The notes under the pieces were generated by a model. The model searched no databases, was not told the origin of the DNA, and saw only the letters and a list, made by a program, of their open reading frames with translations. This document shows positions 8,827 to 17,748 of a DNA stretch of 64,000 nucleotides, piece by piece (positions within the stretch are counted from its first letter, which is position 1; every line of letters begins with the position of its first letter). The stretch is from Clostridia bacterium. Lineage in GTDB: Bacteria; Bacillota; Clostridia; Peptostreptococcales; Anaerovoracaceae. The translations under genes were made by a program, and so were the position numbers. The stretch lies in assembly GCA_900766045.1 (NCBI GenBank), contig CAAFTW010000030.1, positions 1 to 64,000 of the forward strand, read 5' to 3'.

Positions 8827-10113
8827 ATGAAAGGTTTATTCCGGTATTTATCGCCGTTTTCACCAGATCAGTCCGGCGCGGTTTCTGTGCTGTTTGAGCT
8901 GGGCGGAATCATCGTCATACTGGACGCGGGTGGCTGCACGGGAAACATCTGCGGTTTTGACGAGCCGCGCTGGTTTTCCAAGAAGAGCGCGGTTTATTCT
9001 GCGGGACTTCGCGACATCGACGCAATTCTGGGCCGGGACGACAAGCTGCTTGGCAAGCTGAACGATGCGGCAGACACTGTTGATGCGGATTTTATCGCCC
9101 TGGTGGGGACGCCAGTTCCGTCGGTCATCGCCACGGATTACGGTGCCGTCTGCCGTCTTGCGGAAAAGCAGTATGGAATTCCGGCTGTGTACATTGAAAC
9201 GACCGGCATGGATGATTACGATAAGGGGCAGAAGCTCGCCTGTGAGCAGATTTTGAAGCTTTTGAAGCGCTGCAGGGACGACCGGAAGAAAGGACTGGAC
9301 ACACCGGCGGCAGGTCTTGCGGCAAAACTCGAGGCGCAAGGGATAAAGTCAGCGGACGGAAAGCCGGTATCCGGAAACGAAAACGCGGCGTCTGGAAATG
9401 AAAAACAGGCTGACGGGAATGCCGGCGGCGGGGACTGGCCGGCTGCAGAAAGTTCCTTGTCTGAACATAAATTTATCGGCATCTGGGGTGCGACTCCGCT
9501 GGATCTTCCGGCAGAGGACAGCGCGCAGGCTCTGCGATCTCGTATCGCGGAGCGGTATCCGGGAACGATTCCCGTCAGCTACGGCATGGACAGCGGCCTT
9601 GCAGAATTATTTTCTGCCCAGAATGCGGTCAGGAATGCGGTCTGCTCGGTGTCTGGACTGGAAGCGGCCAGAGCACTGGAGAAGATGGGTATTCCGATGG
9701 ATACTGGCTTCTTCCTGGATGGTGAAGAGGAAGAATCTGGGAAGAAGGTCACTGGAAAACGCGTCCTTCTGGTGCATCAGCAGATTATGGCCTGCAGCAT
9801 CCGGGACTGGATGCGGAAAAAATGGCCGGGCCTTCAGATCGACTGCGCGTCCTTTTTCCAGATGGATAAGGCCTTCATGGAGGAAAACGACGTGAAGATG
9901 GACTCGGAAAATGACTGGATCCAACGGATTAAAGATAGAGATTACGATATCATTGTTGGAGACCCGATCTTCAGGCGTGCGATTTCCTTCTGGGATGGAG
10001 ATTACATTCCTGCGCCGCAGTATGCGGTTTCCGGCGGCATGTACGCGCCGGAGTCGGATGAGGCCTACTGGGGAAATCTGAAGAAAGGTCTTACGGAAGC
10101 TGTGGAAAAGTAA
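8827..10113 (+). CDS. Nitrogenase component 1-like protein, NifK-like (set 1)
   Basis: A 428-residue beta-type partner of the preceding NifD-like protein. Only one P-cluster-type cysteine is plain, C37 in DAGGC. The first position (SPDQSGA) and the third (VGTPVPSV, where NifK has TTC) lack cysteine. Three cysteines from the D-like and one from the K-like subunit could hold a single [4Fe-4S] cluster, as in BchNB, where BchB gives one ligand. A low-complexity Gly/Asn/Ala-rich insertion lies at about residues 175-210, between the first and second Rossmann-like domains, and resembles inserts in other proteins of this operon. A good AAAGGAGAG site precedes the ATG. It is separated by 51 bases from hypF. 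Confidence 0.86.
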   Translation: MKGLFRYLSPFSPDQSGAVSVLFELGGIIVILDAGGCTGNICGFDEPRWFSKKSAVYSAGLRDIDAILGRDDKLLGKLNDAADTVDADFIALVGTPVPSVIATDYGAVCRLAEKQYGIPAVYIETTGMDDYDKGQKLACEQILKLLKRCRDDRKKGLDTPAAGLAAKLEAQGIKSADGKPVSGNENAASGNEKQADGNAGGGDWPAAESSLSEHKFIGIWGATPLDLPAEDSAQALRSRIAERYPGTIPVSYGMDSGLAELFSAQNAVRNAVCSVSGLEAARALEKMGIPMDTGFFLDGEEEESGKKVTGKRVLLVHQQIMACSIRDWMRKKWPGLQIDCASFFQMDKAFMEENDVKMDSENDWIQRIKDRDYDIIVGDPIFRRAISFWDGDYIPAPQYAVSGGMYAPESDEAYWGNLKKGLTEAVEK

Positions 10114-10164
10114 CTCCGAAGACGTCGGAATGAGAGGAATAGAAAAACGGAGAAAGGACATGTC

Positions 10165-12846
10165 ATGCAGCAGAATGCAGAACAATTGAATAAGGAGCGG
10201 CGCTGCGTTCTGGTGTACGGCATCGTGCAGGGCGTCGGATTCCGGCCTTTTGTGGACCGGATTGCGGCCAAGAGCGGCGTATGCGGGGATGTCTGTAATA
10301 AGGGGTCCTTTGTGGAAATCCATATTGAAGGAGAGCATGAAAAGCTGGAGAGCTTCATGCGCCTTCTGAAGGAGACGGCGCCGGAGCGGTCGCAGATCCT
10401 GAAGATTACGCAGAAACAGGAGCCCTGCAGAGGGGACGGGGAATTCATTATCCTTCCGAGTAAGAAGGTAGAAGGAAATGTTTTTGTTTCGCCGGATATC
10501 GCGATCTGCGAGAAATGTAAAAAGGAGATGTATGATCCCCATGATCGCCGATACCTGCACCCATTTATCAACTGCACGGCCTGCGGCCCGCGGCTGACGA
10601 TTCTGGATTCTATGCCTTATGACCGGGTGCGGACCAGCATGGGAGCATTCCCGATGTGCGAGGCCTGTGAAACAGAATATACGCATCCGCAGACCCGCCG
10701 CTATCACGCCCAGCCGGTCTGCTGCAACGACTGCGGCCCGCGGCTTTATCTTCTGAAATCGCCTGGAGAGGGCGGGAAGCCGGTTTATCGAAGTGAAGAG
10801 GAAGCCCTTTCCGACCCCCGTCCAAAAACGAAAACAGACCGTTTGGCGCTTAGAGAAGCGCGGAATGTGCTCCGCTCCGGCGGAATCCTTGCGGTCAAGG
10901 GAATCGGAGGTTTTCACCTCTGCTGCGACGCGAAAAATGAAGAGACAGTCCGACAGCTCCGGGAGCTGAAACAGAGACCTTTCAAGCCTTTTGCGCTGAT
11001 GATGAAGGACATGGATGCCGTGATAAGAGAATGCCTTCTGCTGGATGGTCAGCAGAAAATGCTGGAAGGACCGCAGAAACCGATTCTTCTTCTACGGAAA
11101 AAGTCAAAAGAGGAAGGCGCGGAAGTCTCTTCTCTGGCGGCACCGGAAAATCCATACATCGGCGTCATGCTGCCCTATGCGCCGGTACAGCTTCTGCTGT
11201 TTGACGATCCGGATGATCCGCTGCAGAATATGACGGACTGCCTGATCATGACCAGCGCCAACCCTAAGGGGGCGCCGATCTGCAGAACCGATGAGGATAT
11301 CCTGAACTCCGTCGGGAAATGGTGCGATGCCATTCTCTCCAATAACAGGATCATCAGGACCAGAGCAGATGACAGCGTGATGAACTGGCTGGACGGAAAA
11401 CCGGCTATGATCCGCCGCTCCAGAGGGTTTGCCCCGCTTCCTCTCATGCTGGACGAGGAGGATGAAGAAAATGGAGAATCTGCAGCCTTTTTAACCGCTG
11501 AAGCGGAGCAGAACACTTCAGAAAGTGCGGGGAGAACAGCTGAGCCCGGGCATCCGGAAAACTCTGCTGTATCCGGCATGGCAGCAGCTTCTGCGGATCC
11601 GGAAAGGACAGGAGACCTGTGCGTCCTCGGAATCGGCGGCGAGCTGAAGAACACCTTCTGCCTGGCAAAAGGAAATCTGTATTATCCATCTGCCTACGTC
11701 GGAGATCTCACGGATATCCGCACGGTGGACGCCCTGAAAGAGACAGAAGAGCGAATGGAGCGGCTTCTTCAGATCCAGCCGGATCTGATCGTCTGCGACC
11801 TGCATCCTGCCTACCGTTCATCGATGACGGCGGAGGAACTTGCAGAAAAGAAACAGATTCCGCTGCTGAAAATCCAGCACCACTACGCTCACGTCCTCTC
11901 CTGCATGGCGGAAAACCAGTATCTGGATCCGGTCATCGGAGTGTCTCTGGATGGAACCGGGTACGGCACAGACGAAAGCGTCTGGGGCGGCGAATTCCTG
12001 CTGGCGGACCGGACCGGCTTTACCCGGCTGGGAAGCATTGGGACCTTTCAGCAGGCCGGCGGCGATCTGGCCAGCCGGCAGGGCTGGAGAATCGCAGCGG
12101 CGCTTCTGAAACAGGCAGACGAGGGAAAATTTATGGAACGTTCACGAGCTCTCGGCCTTGGAGAAAAGACCGAACTTTCCATTCTTTCCCAGATGATCGA
12201 TAAGGGAATCAATACGGCCAGGTCGACCAGTATGGGAAGGCTGTTTGATGCCGCCAGCGCCGTTCTGGGTTTCCGAAGAGAAGCGACCTGCGAAGGGGAA
12301 GCCTCCATGGTTCTTCAGTTTGCGGCAGAGCGGGCGGCGCAGAAAATACGGGAGGAACAGAAGGCCGCGTCGTCAGATCCTGCCAGTGCCGGCGGCGGGA
12401 GTACTGCAGGCATACAGCTGAGCCGAATAAAACCGTTTCTGGACTGGCGTCCGGAAATCCGGGAAGAGAAATCAGAAGATAAATCCATTGGCGGTGAGCG
12501 CACGGCGGAGACTCTGTTCAGGATTCCTGTCGAAGAACTGATTTCGGAGCTCTCGGAGAGGAAGCTCGACGGAGAGAATCCGGACCGGCTTGCCCTTGGA
12601 TTCCACCAGTGCATTGCGGAGCTGATTCTCGCAGGCTGTCTGAAGAGCCGTGAAATCAGCAGAATTCAGACTGCCGCTCTCAGCGGCGGCGTCTTGCAGA
12701 ATCTGCTTTTGTCTCGACTGACAATAGAAAAACTCAAGGAAAATCACTTTAAAGTGCTGACGCACAGCATGATTCCGGCCAATGACGGTGGAATCGCGAC
12801 AGGTCAGGCGCTTTACGGCATGCAGATGCTGAGAAGGAAAAAATAG
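10165..12846 (+). CDS. hypF: Carbamoyltransferase HypF
   Basis: HypF turns carbamoyl phosphate and ATP into a carbamoyl group placed on the C-terminal cysteine of HypE, the source of cyanide in the Fe(CN)2CO unit. Domains in order: acylphosphatase-like (about 12-100, GIVQGVGFRPF), two zinc-finger pairs (CEKC...CTAC and CEAC...CNDC, about 110-193), YrdC-like (about 215-420), and a Kae1/carbamoyltransferase domain with HHYAH near 572-576 and SGGVLQN near 840. At 893 residues it is over 100 longer than usual. The excess is two poorly conserved Ser/Ala/Glu-rich inserts, about 430-490 and 730-790. It sits between two nitrogenase-like sets, not beside a hydrogenase. The start is ATG 10165 with GAAAGGA six bases upstream. 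Confidence 0.96.
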   Translation: MQQNAEQLNKERRCVLVYGIVQGVGFRPFVDRIAAKSGVCGDVCNKGSFVEIHIEGEHEKLESFMRLLKETAPERSQILKITQKQEPCRGDGEFIILPSKKVEGNVFVSPDIAICEKCKKEMYDPHDRRYLHPFINCTACGPRLTILDSMPYDRVRTSMGAFPMCEACETEYTHPQTRRYHAQPVCCNDCGPRLYLLKSPGEGGKPVYRSEEEALSDPRPKTKTDRLALREARNVLRSGGILAVKGIGGFHLCCDAKNEETVRQLRELKQRPFKPFALMMKDMDAVIRECLLLDGQQKMLEGPQKPILLLRKKSKEEGAEVSSLAAPENPYIGVMLPYAPVQLLLFDDPDDPLQNMTDCLIMTSANPKGAPICRTDEDILNSVGKWCDAILSNNRIIRTRADDSVMNWLDGKPAMIRRSRGFAPLPLMLDEEDEENGESAAFLTAEAEQNTSESAGRTAEPGHPENSAVSGMAAASADPERTGDLCVLGIGGELKNTFCLAKGNLYYPSAYVGDLTDIRTVDALKETEERMERLLQIQPDLIVCDLHPAYRSSMTAEELAEKKQIPLLKIQHHYAHVLSCMAENQYLDPVIGVSLDGTGYGTDESVWGGEFLLADRTGFTRLGSIGTFQQAGGDLASRQGWRIAAALLKQADEGKFMERSRALGLGEKTELSILSQMIDKGINTARSTSMGRLFDAASAVLGFRREATCEGEASMVLQFAAERAAQKIREEQKAASSDPASAGGGSTAGIQLSRIKPFLDWRPEIREEKSEDKSIGGERTAETLFRIPVEELISELSERKLDGENPDRLALGFHQCIAELILAGCLKSREISRIQTAALSGGVLQNLLLSRLTIEKLKENHFKVLTHSMIPANDGGIATGQALYGMQMLRRKK

Positions 12847-12882
12847 AAAAAAGGTTACAGTGAAGATGGAAGGAGTATGGAT

Positions 12883-13092
12883 ATGTGTGTTGGACTGCCA
12901 GCTAAGGTAACAGAAATGAAGGATGGAATGGCTGTTGTAGACGCGACAGGGGCAAAGCGTACCGTTACGGCGGAGCTTCTGGATGATCTTCAGCCGGGAG
13001 ATTATGTGATGATTCACGCCGGCGCGGCGATTGCAAAGATCAGCGGTGATGACCAGGATGAGACAGATGAGATCATGGAGGCGTTGCAGTAA
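12883..13092 (+). CDS. hypC: Hydrogenase maturation chaperone HypC
   Basis: A small beta-barrel chaperone of 69 residues that, with HypD, carries the Fe(CN)2CO unit. The start matters: HypC acts through an N-terminal cysteine exposed by removal of Met. ATG 12883 gives MCVGLPAKV and lies seven bases from AGGAG (12871-12875). The ATG six bases earlier is only one base from that site and would add a Met-Asp that hides the cysteine. The conserved C2 and the GDYVMIHAG segment are present. The stop overlaps hypD by one base. Whether it hands its iron to a hydrogenase large subunit or to a nitrogenase-like protein cannot be told from sequence; no large subunit is in the window. Confidence 0.95.
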   Translation: MCVGLPAKVTEMKDGMAVVDATGAKRTVTAELLDDLQPGDYVMIHAGAAIAKISGDDQDETDEIMEALQ

Positions 13093-14138
13093 TGAAGGCA
13101 GCAGAACAGGCAGCGGAAATTATCCGCAATTATGACGGGAGGAAACTCCGCATCATGGAAGTCTGCGGCACGCATACCCATGAGATTTTCCGCCAGGGCA
13201 TCCGGAAGATGCTTCCGGAGAATATTCAGCTGATTTCCGGACCGGGATGTCCGGTCTGCGTGACGCCGGTTGGATATATCGATGAGGCGGTATATCTGGC
13301 GCTGGAAAAGGGATGCACGATTACGACTTTTGGCGACCTGGTCCGTGTGCCGGGGTCTGAGAAAAGTCTGGCTTCTGCCCGGGCGGAGGGAGCAAAGGTA
13401 AAACCGGTCTACTCCCCGTTGGACGCGCTGGAATACGCAGAGAATCACCCGGAGGAGCAGCTTGTGTTCCTGTCCGTTGGTTTTGAGACCACGACACCGC
13501 CGAGTCTGATGGCGGTCCGCCAGGCAAAGAAAGAAGGACTTCAGAACTTCTCGATCCTGACGGCCAACAAGACGATGGATAACGCCTACCTGGCGTTGAA
13601 GGATTCCGCGGACGCATTCCTGTATCCGGGCCATGTCAGCACGATTACGGGAACGAAGATTTATTATGACCTGATGAAAGAGGGTATTTCCGGGGTCGTT
13701 ACGGGATTCACGGGGCCGGAGCTTCTGACGGCGCTGGCAGTCATCGTGAAGAAGTCGCAGGAAGGAAAGCCTTTCTTCATGAACTGCTATCCGAGAGTCG
13801 TCACGGATGAGGGAAGTCCGTCGGCCAGAAAACTGGCGGCGGAAATGACGGATCCGATCGATTCTGAGTGGCGCGGCATCGGAATTATTCCTAAGTCCGG
13901 CATTCAGCTGAAAGAGGAGTATGCAGACTATGATGCGCGGAAGAAATACGATGTTCCAAAAATGCAGGGACATGCCAATCCGGCCTGCCGCTGCGGATCG
14001 GTGCTGAAGGGCGAGATCACGCCGCAGGAATGCAGGGTGTTCGGCAAGGGCTGCACACCGGAGCATCCGATCGGAGCCTGCATGGTGTCCGGCGAGGGCG
14101 CCTGCGCAGCATTCTATAAATACGGAAGAGACTTTTAG
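13092..14138 (+). CDS. hypD: Hydrogenase maturation protein HypD
   Basis: A 348-residue Fe-S protein that forms the HypCD scaffold for Fe(CN)2CO assembly. Visible motifs are CGTHTHE (about 18-24), GPGCPVC (about 50-56, containing iron- and redox-active cysteines), GFETTTP (about 131-137), and a C-terminal [4Fe-4S] cysteine set (CRCGSVLKG, ECRVFGKGC, GACMVSGEGAC). All key cysteines expected of an active HypD seem kept. The start overlaps the hypC stop (TAATG), showing coupling. A 97-base gap with a hairpin follows before hypE. Confidence 0.96.
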   Translation: MKAAEQAAEIIRNYDGRKLRIMEVCGTHTHEIFRQGIRKMLPENIQLISGPGCPVCVTPVGYIDEAVYLALEKGCTITTFGDLVRVPGSEKSLASARAEGAKVKPVYSPLDALEYAENHPEEQLVFLSVGFETTTPPSLMAVRQAKKEGLQNFSILTANKTMDNAYLALKDSADAFLYPGHVSTITGTKIYYDLMKEGISGVVTGFTGPELLTALAVIVKKSQEGKPFFMNCYPRVVTDEGSPSARKLAAEMTDPIDSEWRGIGIIPKSGIQLKEEYADYDARKKYDVPKMQGHANPACRCGSVLKGEITPQECRVFGKGCTPEHPIGACMVSGEGACAAFYKYGRDF

Positions 14139-14152
14139 AGAATATTTGTTAC

Positions 14153-14196
14153 CGGCCCGCCAGTCCTGGAAGAAAATACCAGACTCGGCCGGGCCG
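14153..14196 (+). other. Intra-operon hairpin between hypD and hypE
   Basis: CGGCCCG (14153-14159) pairs perfectly with CGGGCCG (14190-14196), with an inner GTCCTGG/CCAGAC helix. No T-run follows, so it is more likely an mRNA processing or stability element than a terminator. Confidence 0.4.
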
Positions 14197-14235
14197 CATT
14201 ACAGCAGATAAGATAACCAGGAATGGGAGAGGAAG

Positions 14236-15261
14236 ATGGAGAAAACAGTAACTCTGGCGCAGGGAGCCGGCGGAAAGCAGACCTCTGAGCTGATTGAACA
14301 GATTTTTGCAAAGTATTTTAATAATCCATATCTGACAGCGGATGACGCGGCGGTTCTGCCGGTTCCGCAGGGGAAGATGGCGATGACGACGGACGGATTC
14401 ATCGTTTCACCGTCCGAATTCCCGGGAGGAAATATCGGCAAGCTGGCCGTCTGCGGCACGGTCAATGACCTGTCCTGCATGGGCGCCCGTCCTCTCTACC
14501 TCACCTGTTCTTTTGTTCTGGAAGAGGGATTTCCGATGGACAAAGTCGACCGAGCGGCGGAAGCAATGGCAAAAACAGCGAAAGAAGCCGGTGTTCACAT
14601 TGTTGCCGGAGACACCAAGGTAGCCGGAAAAGGCCAGGTTGACGGCATGTTCATTACCACAACCGGTGTCGGTGAAATCACGGAAGGCGTAAAGACCGGG
14701 GGAGCCCTGGCCCGTCCGGGTGACGCGGTTATCGTAACGGGAGATGTCGGCCGCCACGGCTGCGCAATTCTTCTGTCCAGAAATGAGTTTCAGATCGAGG
14801 CCGATGTGAAGAGCGACTGTGCCCCGCTCTGGGGAACCGTAAAGGCCGTTCTGGATACTGTAAAAGATAAGACGGGAAGCTATAAAGATCTCCACGTTGT
14901 CCGCGACGCAACCAGAGGCGGCGTCGGAACTGTGCTTTATGAAATTGCCGGACAGAGCAGCGTCGGCATCCATCTGCAGCAGGATCAGGTTCCGGTTGAT
15001 CCGGCCGTTTCCGGAGTCTGCGGAATGCTGGGCCTTGAGCCCCTGTATCTGGCTAACGAAGGACGTCTCGTGATCTTCACGCCGAAGGAAAACGCGGATG
15101 CTGTACTGGAAACTCTGCACGGCCTTCCATATTCCGGAAACGCCGCAGTGATCGGTGAAGTCACGGAAGAAAACCCGGGAAAGGTCGTCATGCACACTCC
15201 GATCGGAGGCGAAACCCTGCTTCCTCAGCCGGGCGGAGAGCTGCTGCCGAGAATCTGCTAA
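14236..15261 (+). CDS. hypE: Carbamoyl dehydratase HypE
   Basis: HypE dehydrates the carbamoyl group received from HypF to a thiocyanate on its own C-terminal cysteine, then gives cyanide to HypCD. The 341-residue PurM/AIRS-like protein shows GAGGKQT near the start, a TADDAA nucleotide motif (about 35-40), GDTKV and VRDATRGG. It ends in the classic LPRIC with the reactive cysteine as the last residue, so it should be active. It closes the hypFCDE block; hypA and hypB, needed for nickel insertion, are not here. The next gene, a second nifH-like copy, begins 100 bases later. Confidence 0.97.
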   Translation: MEKTVTLAQGAGGKQTSELIEQIFAKYFNNPYLTADDAAVLPVPQGKMAMTTDGFIVSPSEFPGGNIGKLAVCGTVNDLSCMGARPLYLTCSFVLEEGFPMDKVDRAAEAMAKTAKEAGVHIVAGDTKVAGKGQVDGMFITTTGVGEITEGVKTGGALARPGDAVIVTGDVGRHGCAILLSRNEFQIEADVKSDCAPLWGTVKAVLDTVKDKTGSYKDLHVVRDATRGGVGTVLYEIAGQSSVGIHLQQDQVPVDPAVSGVCGMLGLEPLYLANEGRLVIFTPKENADAVLETLHGLPYSGNAAVIGEVTEENPGKVVMHTPIGGETLLPQPGGELLPRIC

Positions 15262-15361
15262 AGCTCAGGCCGCGGCGGATTTCAGCCGGGAGCATCCTTG
15301 CAGGATTATTTTTTGTCCAGAGGTCCTGCACACAGTAATTTCAGAAATTCAGGAGTAATTT

Positions 15362-16138
15362 ATGTATAAATTAGCATTTTATGGCAAAGGTGGAATCGGC
15401 AAGTCAACGACGGTTTCCAATATCGCGGCCGCGCTGGCACAGAAGGGTATGACGGTGCTTCAGATCGGCTGTGACCCGAAGGCGGACTCGACCATGCTGC
15501 TTCTGCACGGACAGGAAAAGAAACCGGTCATCGATCTGCTCCGGGAGAAAAACCAGCAGACGACGCTGGAAGACATGGTTACAGAAGGTTACGCGGGCGT
15601 ACTCTGTGTGGAGGCCGGGGGCCCGAAGCCGGGTCTTGGCTGCGCGGGAAGAGGTATTATCGCTGCGCTGGAATATCTGAAGAGAAGAAAAGCCTATGAG
15701 ACCTATAAGCCGGACGTCGTTCTGTTCGACGTTCTGGGCGATGTGGTCTGCGGCGGATTTTCCATGCCGATCCGTGAAGGTTATGCGGATCAGGTGTTTA
15801 TTCTGACTTCCGGAGAGGCCATGGCCATCCACGCGGCAAAAAACATCGCGCTGGCGGTGGATACCTTCCAGGAGCGGGGATACGCGACTCTTGGCGGCGT
15901 GATTGTGAATAAGAGAGATGTCCGCCATGAGGGGGAAAATATCCGCCAGCTCTGTGAAGACATCCATTCTGAAGTTGTCGGGACGCTGGAACGGTCTGAG
16001 CTGGTACAGGACGCGGATGAGATGCATAAGACTGTGATTGAGGCCTTCCCGGACAGCCCGGAAGCGGAAAGCTACCGGAAACTGGCGGATGCGGTGCTGA
16101 AAGCCGCAGACAGGGAAAATGCGCGGAGAGGTGAGTGA
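15362..16138 (+). CDS. NifH-like ATPase / [4Fe-4S] reductase, copy 2
   Basis: A second, 258-residue iron-protein homologue. The P-loop GKGGIGKST (8-16), CDPKADST (37-44), cluster ligands C94 (GLGCAGRG) and C130 (DVVCGGF), and switch [10 protein letters not shown] are all intact. It resembles copy 1 strongly in the core but differs over most of the C-terminal third, so the two copies are old paralogues and not a recent duplication. It starts at ATG six bases from AGGAG and leads directly into the second NifD-like gene. Its likely task is electron delivery to the D2/K2 pair. Confidence 0.92.
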   Translation: MYKLAFYGKGGIGKSTTVSNIAAALAQKGMTVLQIGCDPKADSTMLLLHGQEKKPVIDLLREKNQQTTLEDMVTEGYAGVLCVEAGGPKPGLGCAGRGIIAALEYLKRRKAYETYKPDVVLFDVLGDVVCGGFSMPIREGYADQVFILTSGEAMAIHAAKNIALAVDTFQERGYATLGGVIVNKRDVRHEGENIRQLCEDIHSEVVGTLERSELVQDADEMHKTVIEAFPDSPEAESYRKLADAVLKAADRENARRGE

Positions 16139-16140
16139 TA

Positions 16141-17748
16141 ATGCTGAAAAATCTGCACGAAAATAAAATCATGCGCCAGGCTCCGGAGCATTACCGCATG
16201 GAAGGCGGTGGTGAGCAGATGTTCAGTTCGGAAAGCGCGCAGATTGCCAGGAAATACGCCGAGCGCTGGAAAACTTCCGATGCCGGCCGGGCCTGGAAAT
16301 CGCAGCAGGCTGCCTGCACGTCCCGCCTGAAAAAGGAAAAAGAGGAAACAGCAGACTGCGCTGCAGGAAATGTGGGGAATTCTGGAAATACCGGAGCCGG
16401 CGGAAAATCCGCTGCTTACCTGGAAGACAAGGCGGAATGGCGCATTTCTGATCTTGACCCAGAGCATCTTTTCCCGGTGGGAATCGAATATACTCCGCCG
16501 GCAAGGGGAACCTGGACGATCGCTCACACGCCGATGCTGGTTCCGGGACTTCATGAAGTTTATGTATGCCCGGACGGCTGCCTGCGCGGCGTCGTCATGT
16601 CCGCAGAGGAATTCCGCGGTCTGGACCGTTTCCACGTCATTGAAGTCCGCGAGCCGGATTTATATAACGGAACACTGGAAACGAAGATCATCGACGGTGT
16701 AACGTCGGTCATTCAGCAGATCCGGCGGGAAAAGGGAGCATTTCCGTCTGCTGTTATGGTGACCACCAGCTGCATTCACGATCTGATGGGGTTGGACCGG
16801 AATATGGTCTACCGTGAGCTTTCTGAGCGTTTTCCATCGATCGACATCGTTCAGGGCTGGATGAACTGCACCATGAGAATGTCGACCCTGCACTACGAGC
16901 AGGTCCAGTGGAGGCAGAATTATGCCGCTCTCCATCCGCGTGAAAAAGATCCGAAGTCGGTGAATATCATCGGCAGCAGTTTCCCGCTGGACAGGGATTC
17001 AGAAATCGTGCAGATGCTGGAAAAATCAGGCTTCACTGTCCGGGATCTTCCCCTCTGCAGGACGTATGAGGAATATCAGAATATGGCTTCAAGCTCTTTG
17101 AACATCTGGAACTGGGTCATGGGCATGGAGGCCTGCAGAGATCTGGAAGAGCGGCTGGGCCAGAAACAGCTGCACATGCCATATCCGTGGACCTACGGGG
17201 AAATCCGGCGTCAGCTGACCGGGCTTCATGAGCTGACCGGCGCGGAACTTCCGGATTTCGATGCTCTTGAACAGAAGGCGGAGGAAAAGCTTTCTCAAGC
17301 TCATGAAGTGATCGGAGATACAGAAATTCAGCTCGATGGTGTTGCGGCAATGTTGCCCTTCCAGCTTGCGGAGCTTCTGCTCCGGCACGGCTTTCATGTC
17401 GGAAAAATCTACGCGGATGCGGTCATGCCGGAGGACAGGGATGCCTTCTCTCGTCTGGCAGAGTCCCATCCGGACCTTTCTGTCAGCGCCATGATCAATT
17501 TCCGTCTGCGGACGAGAAAACGCGATGGTGAAGCGGATGCGGAAGCCGGAGGCCGGCGGATTCTGGCGGTCGGACAGAGAAGCGCGTATTTCTCTGGCAC
17601 GTCGTATTTTGTCGATCTCATCCAGAACAACGGCTGGTACGGATACACGGGAATCTGCCGCCTGGCGGACGCAATGATCGACGCATACCGGAAGCCGAAG
17701 GACGCGCCGGAAATGATTCAGATTAAGGCGAGGGGGTGCACAGCATAA
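16141..17748 (+). CDS. Nitrogenase component 1-like protein, NifD-like (set 2)
   Basis: A 535-residue divergent component 1 protein. An N-terminal extension of about 110 residues contains a Gly/Asn-rich low-complexity stretch. The core begins at TPPARGTWT. Candidate cluster cysteines are C143 and C147 (YVCPDGCLRG) and C211 (TTSCIHDLMGLD). No cysteine corresponds to the first NifD P-cluster ligand. The FeMo-cofactor cysteine position appears as serine (ASSSLNIW, about 320). The CPDGCLRG block and HTPMLVPG make it different from set 1, so it may do a different job, for example cofactor assembly as NifE does for NifD. ATG 16141 is chosen for its spacing from GGAGAGG; an in-frame GTG lies six bases upstream. 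Confidence 0.84.
   Translation: MLKNLHENKIMRQAPEHYRMEGGGEQMFSSESAQIARKYAERWKTSDAGRAWKSQQAACTSRLKKEKEETADCAAGNVGNSGNTGAGGKSAAYLEDKAEWRISDLDPEHLFPVGIEYTPPARGTWTIAHTPMLVPGLHEVYVCPDGCLRGVVMSAEEFRGLDRFHVIEVREPDLYNGTLETKIIDGVTSVIQQIRREKGAFPSAVMVTTSCIHDLMGLDRNMVYRELSERFPSIDIVQGWMNCTMRMSTLHYEQVQWRQNYAALHPREKDPKSVNIIGSSFPLDRDSEIVQMLEKSGFTVRDLPLCRTYEEYQNMASSSLNIWNWVMGMEACRDLEERLGQKQLHMPYPWTYGEIRRQLTGLHELTGAELPDFDALEQKAEEKLSQAHEVIGDTEIQLDGVAAMLPFQLAELLLRHGFHVGKIYADAVMPEDRDAFSRLAESHPDLSVSAMINFRLRTRKRDGEADAEAGGRRILAVGQRSAYFSGTSYFVDLIQNNGWYGYTGICRLADAMIDAYRKPKDAPEMIQIKARGCTA

Noticed and set aside
9607..10917. 436-codon minus-strand open frame
   Set aside because: It overlaps the NifK-like and hypF genes on the other strand and shows no protein family features.
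12877..12882. Upstream ATG as hypC start
   Set aside because: It is one base from the ribosome site and would add Met-Asp before the essential N-terminal cysteine.
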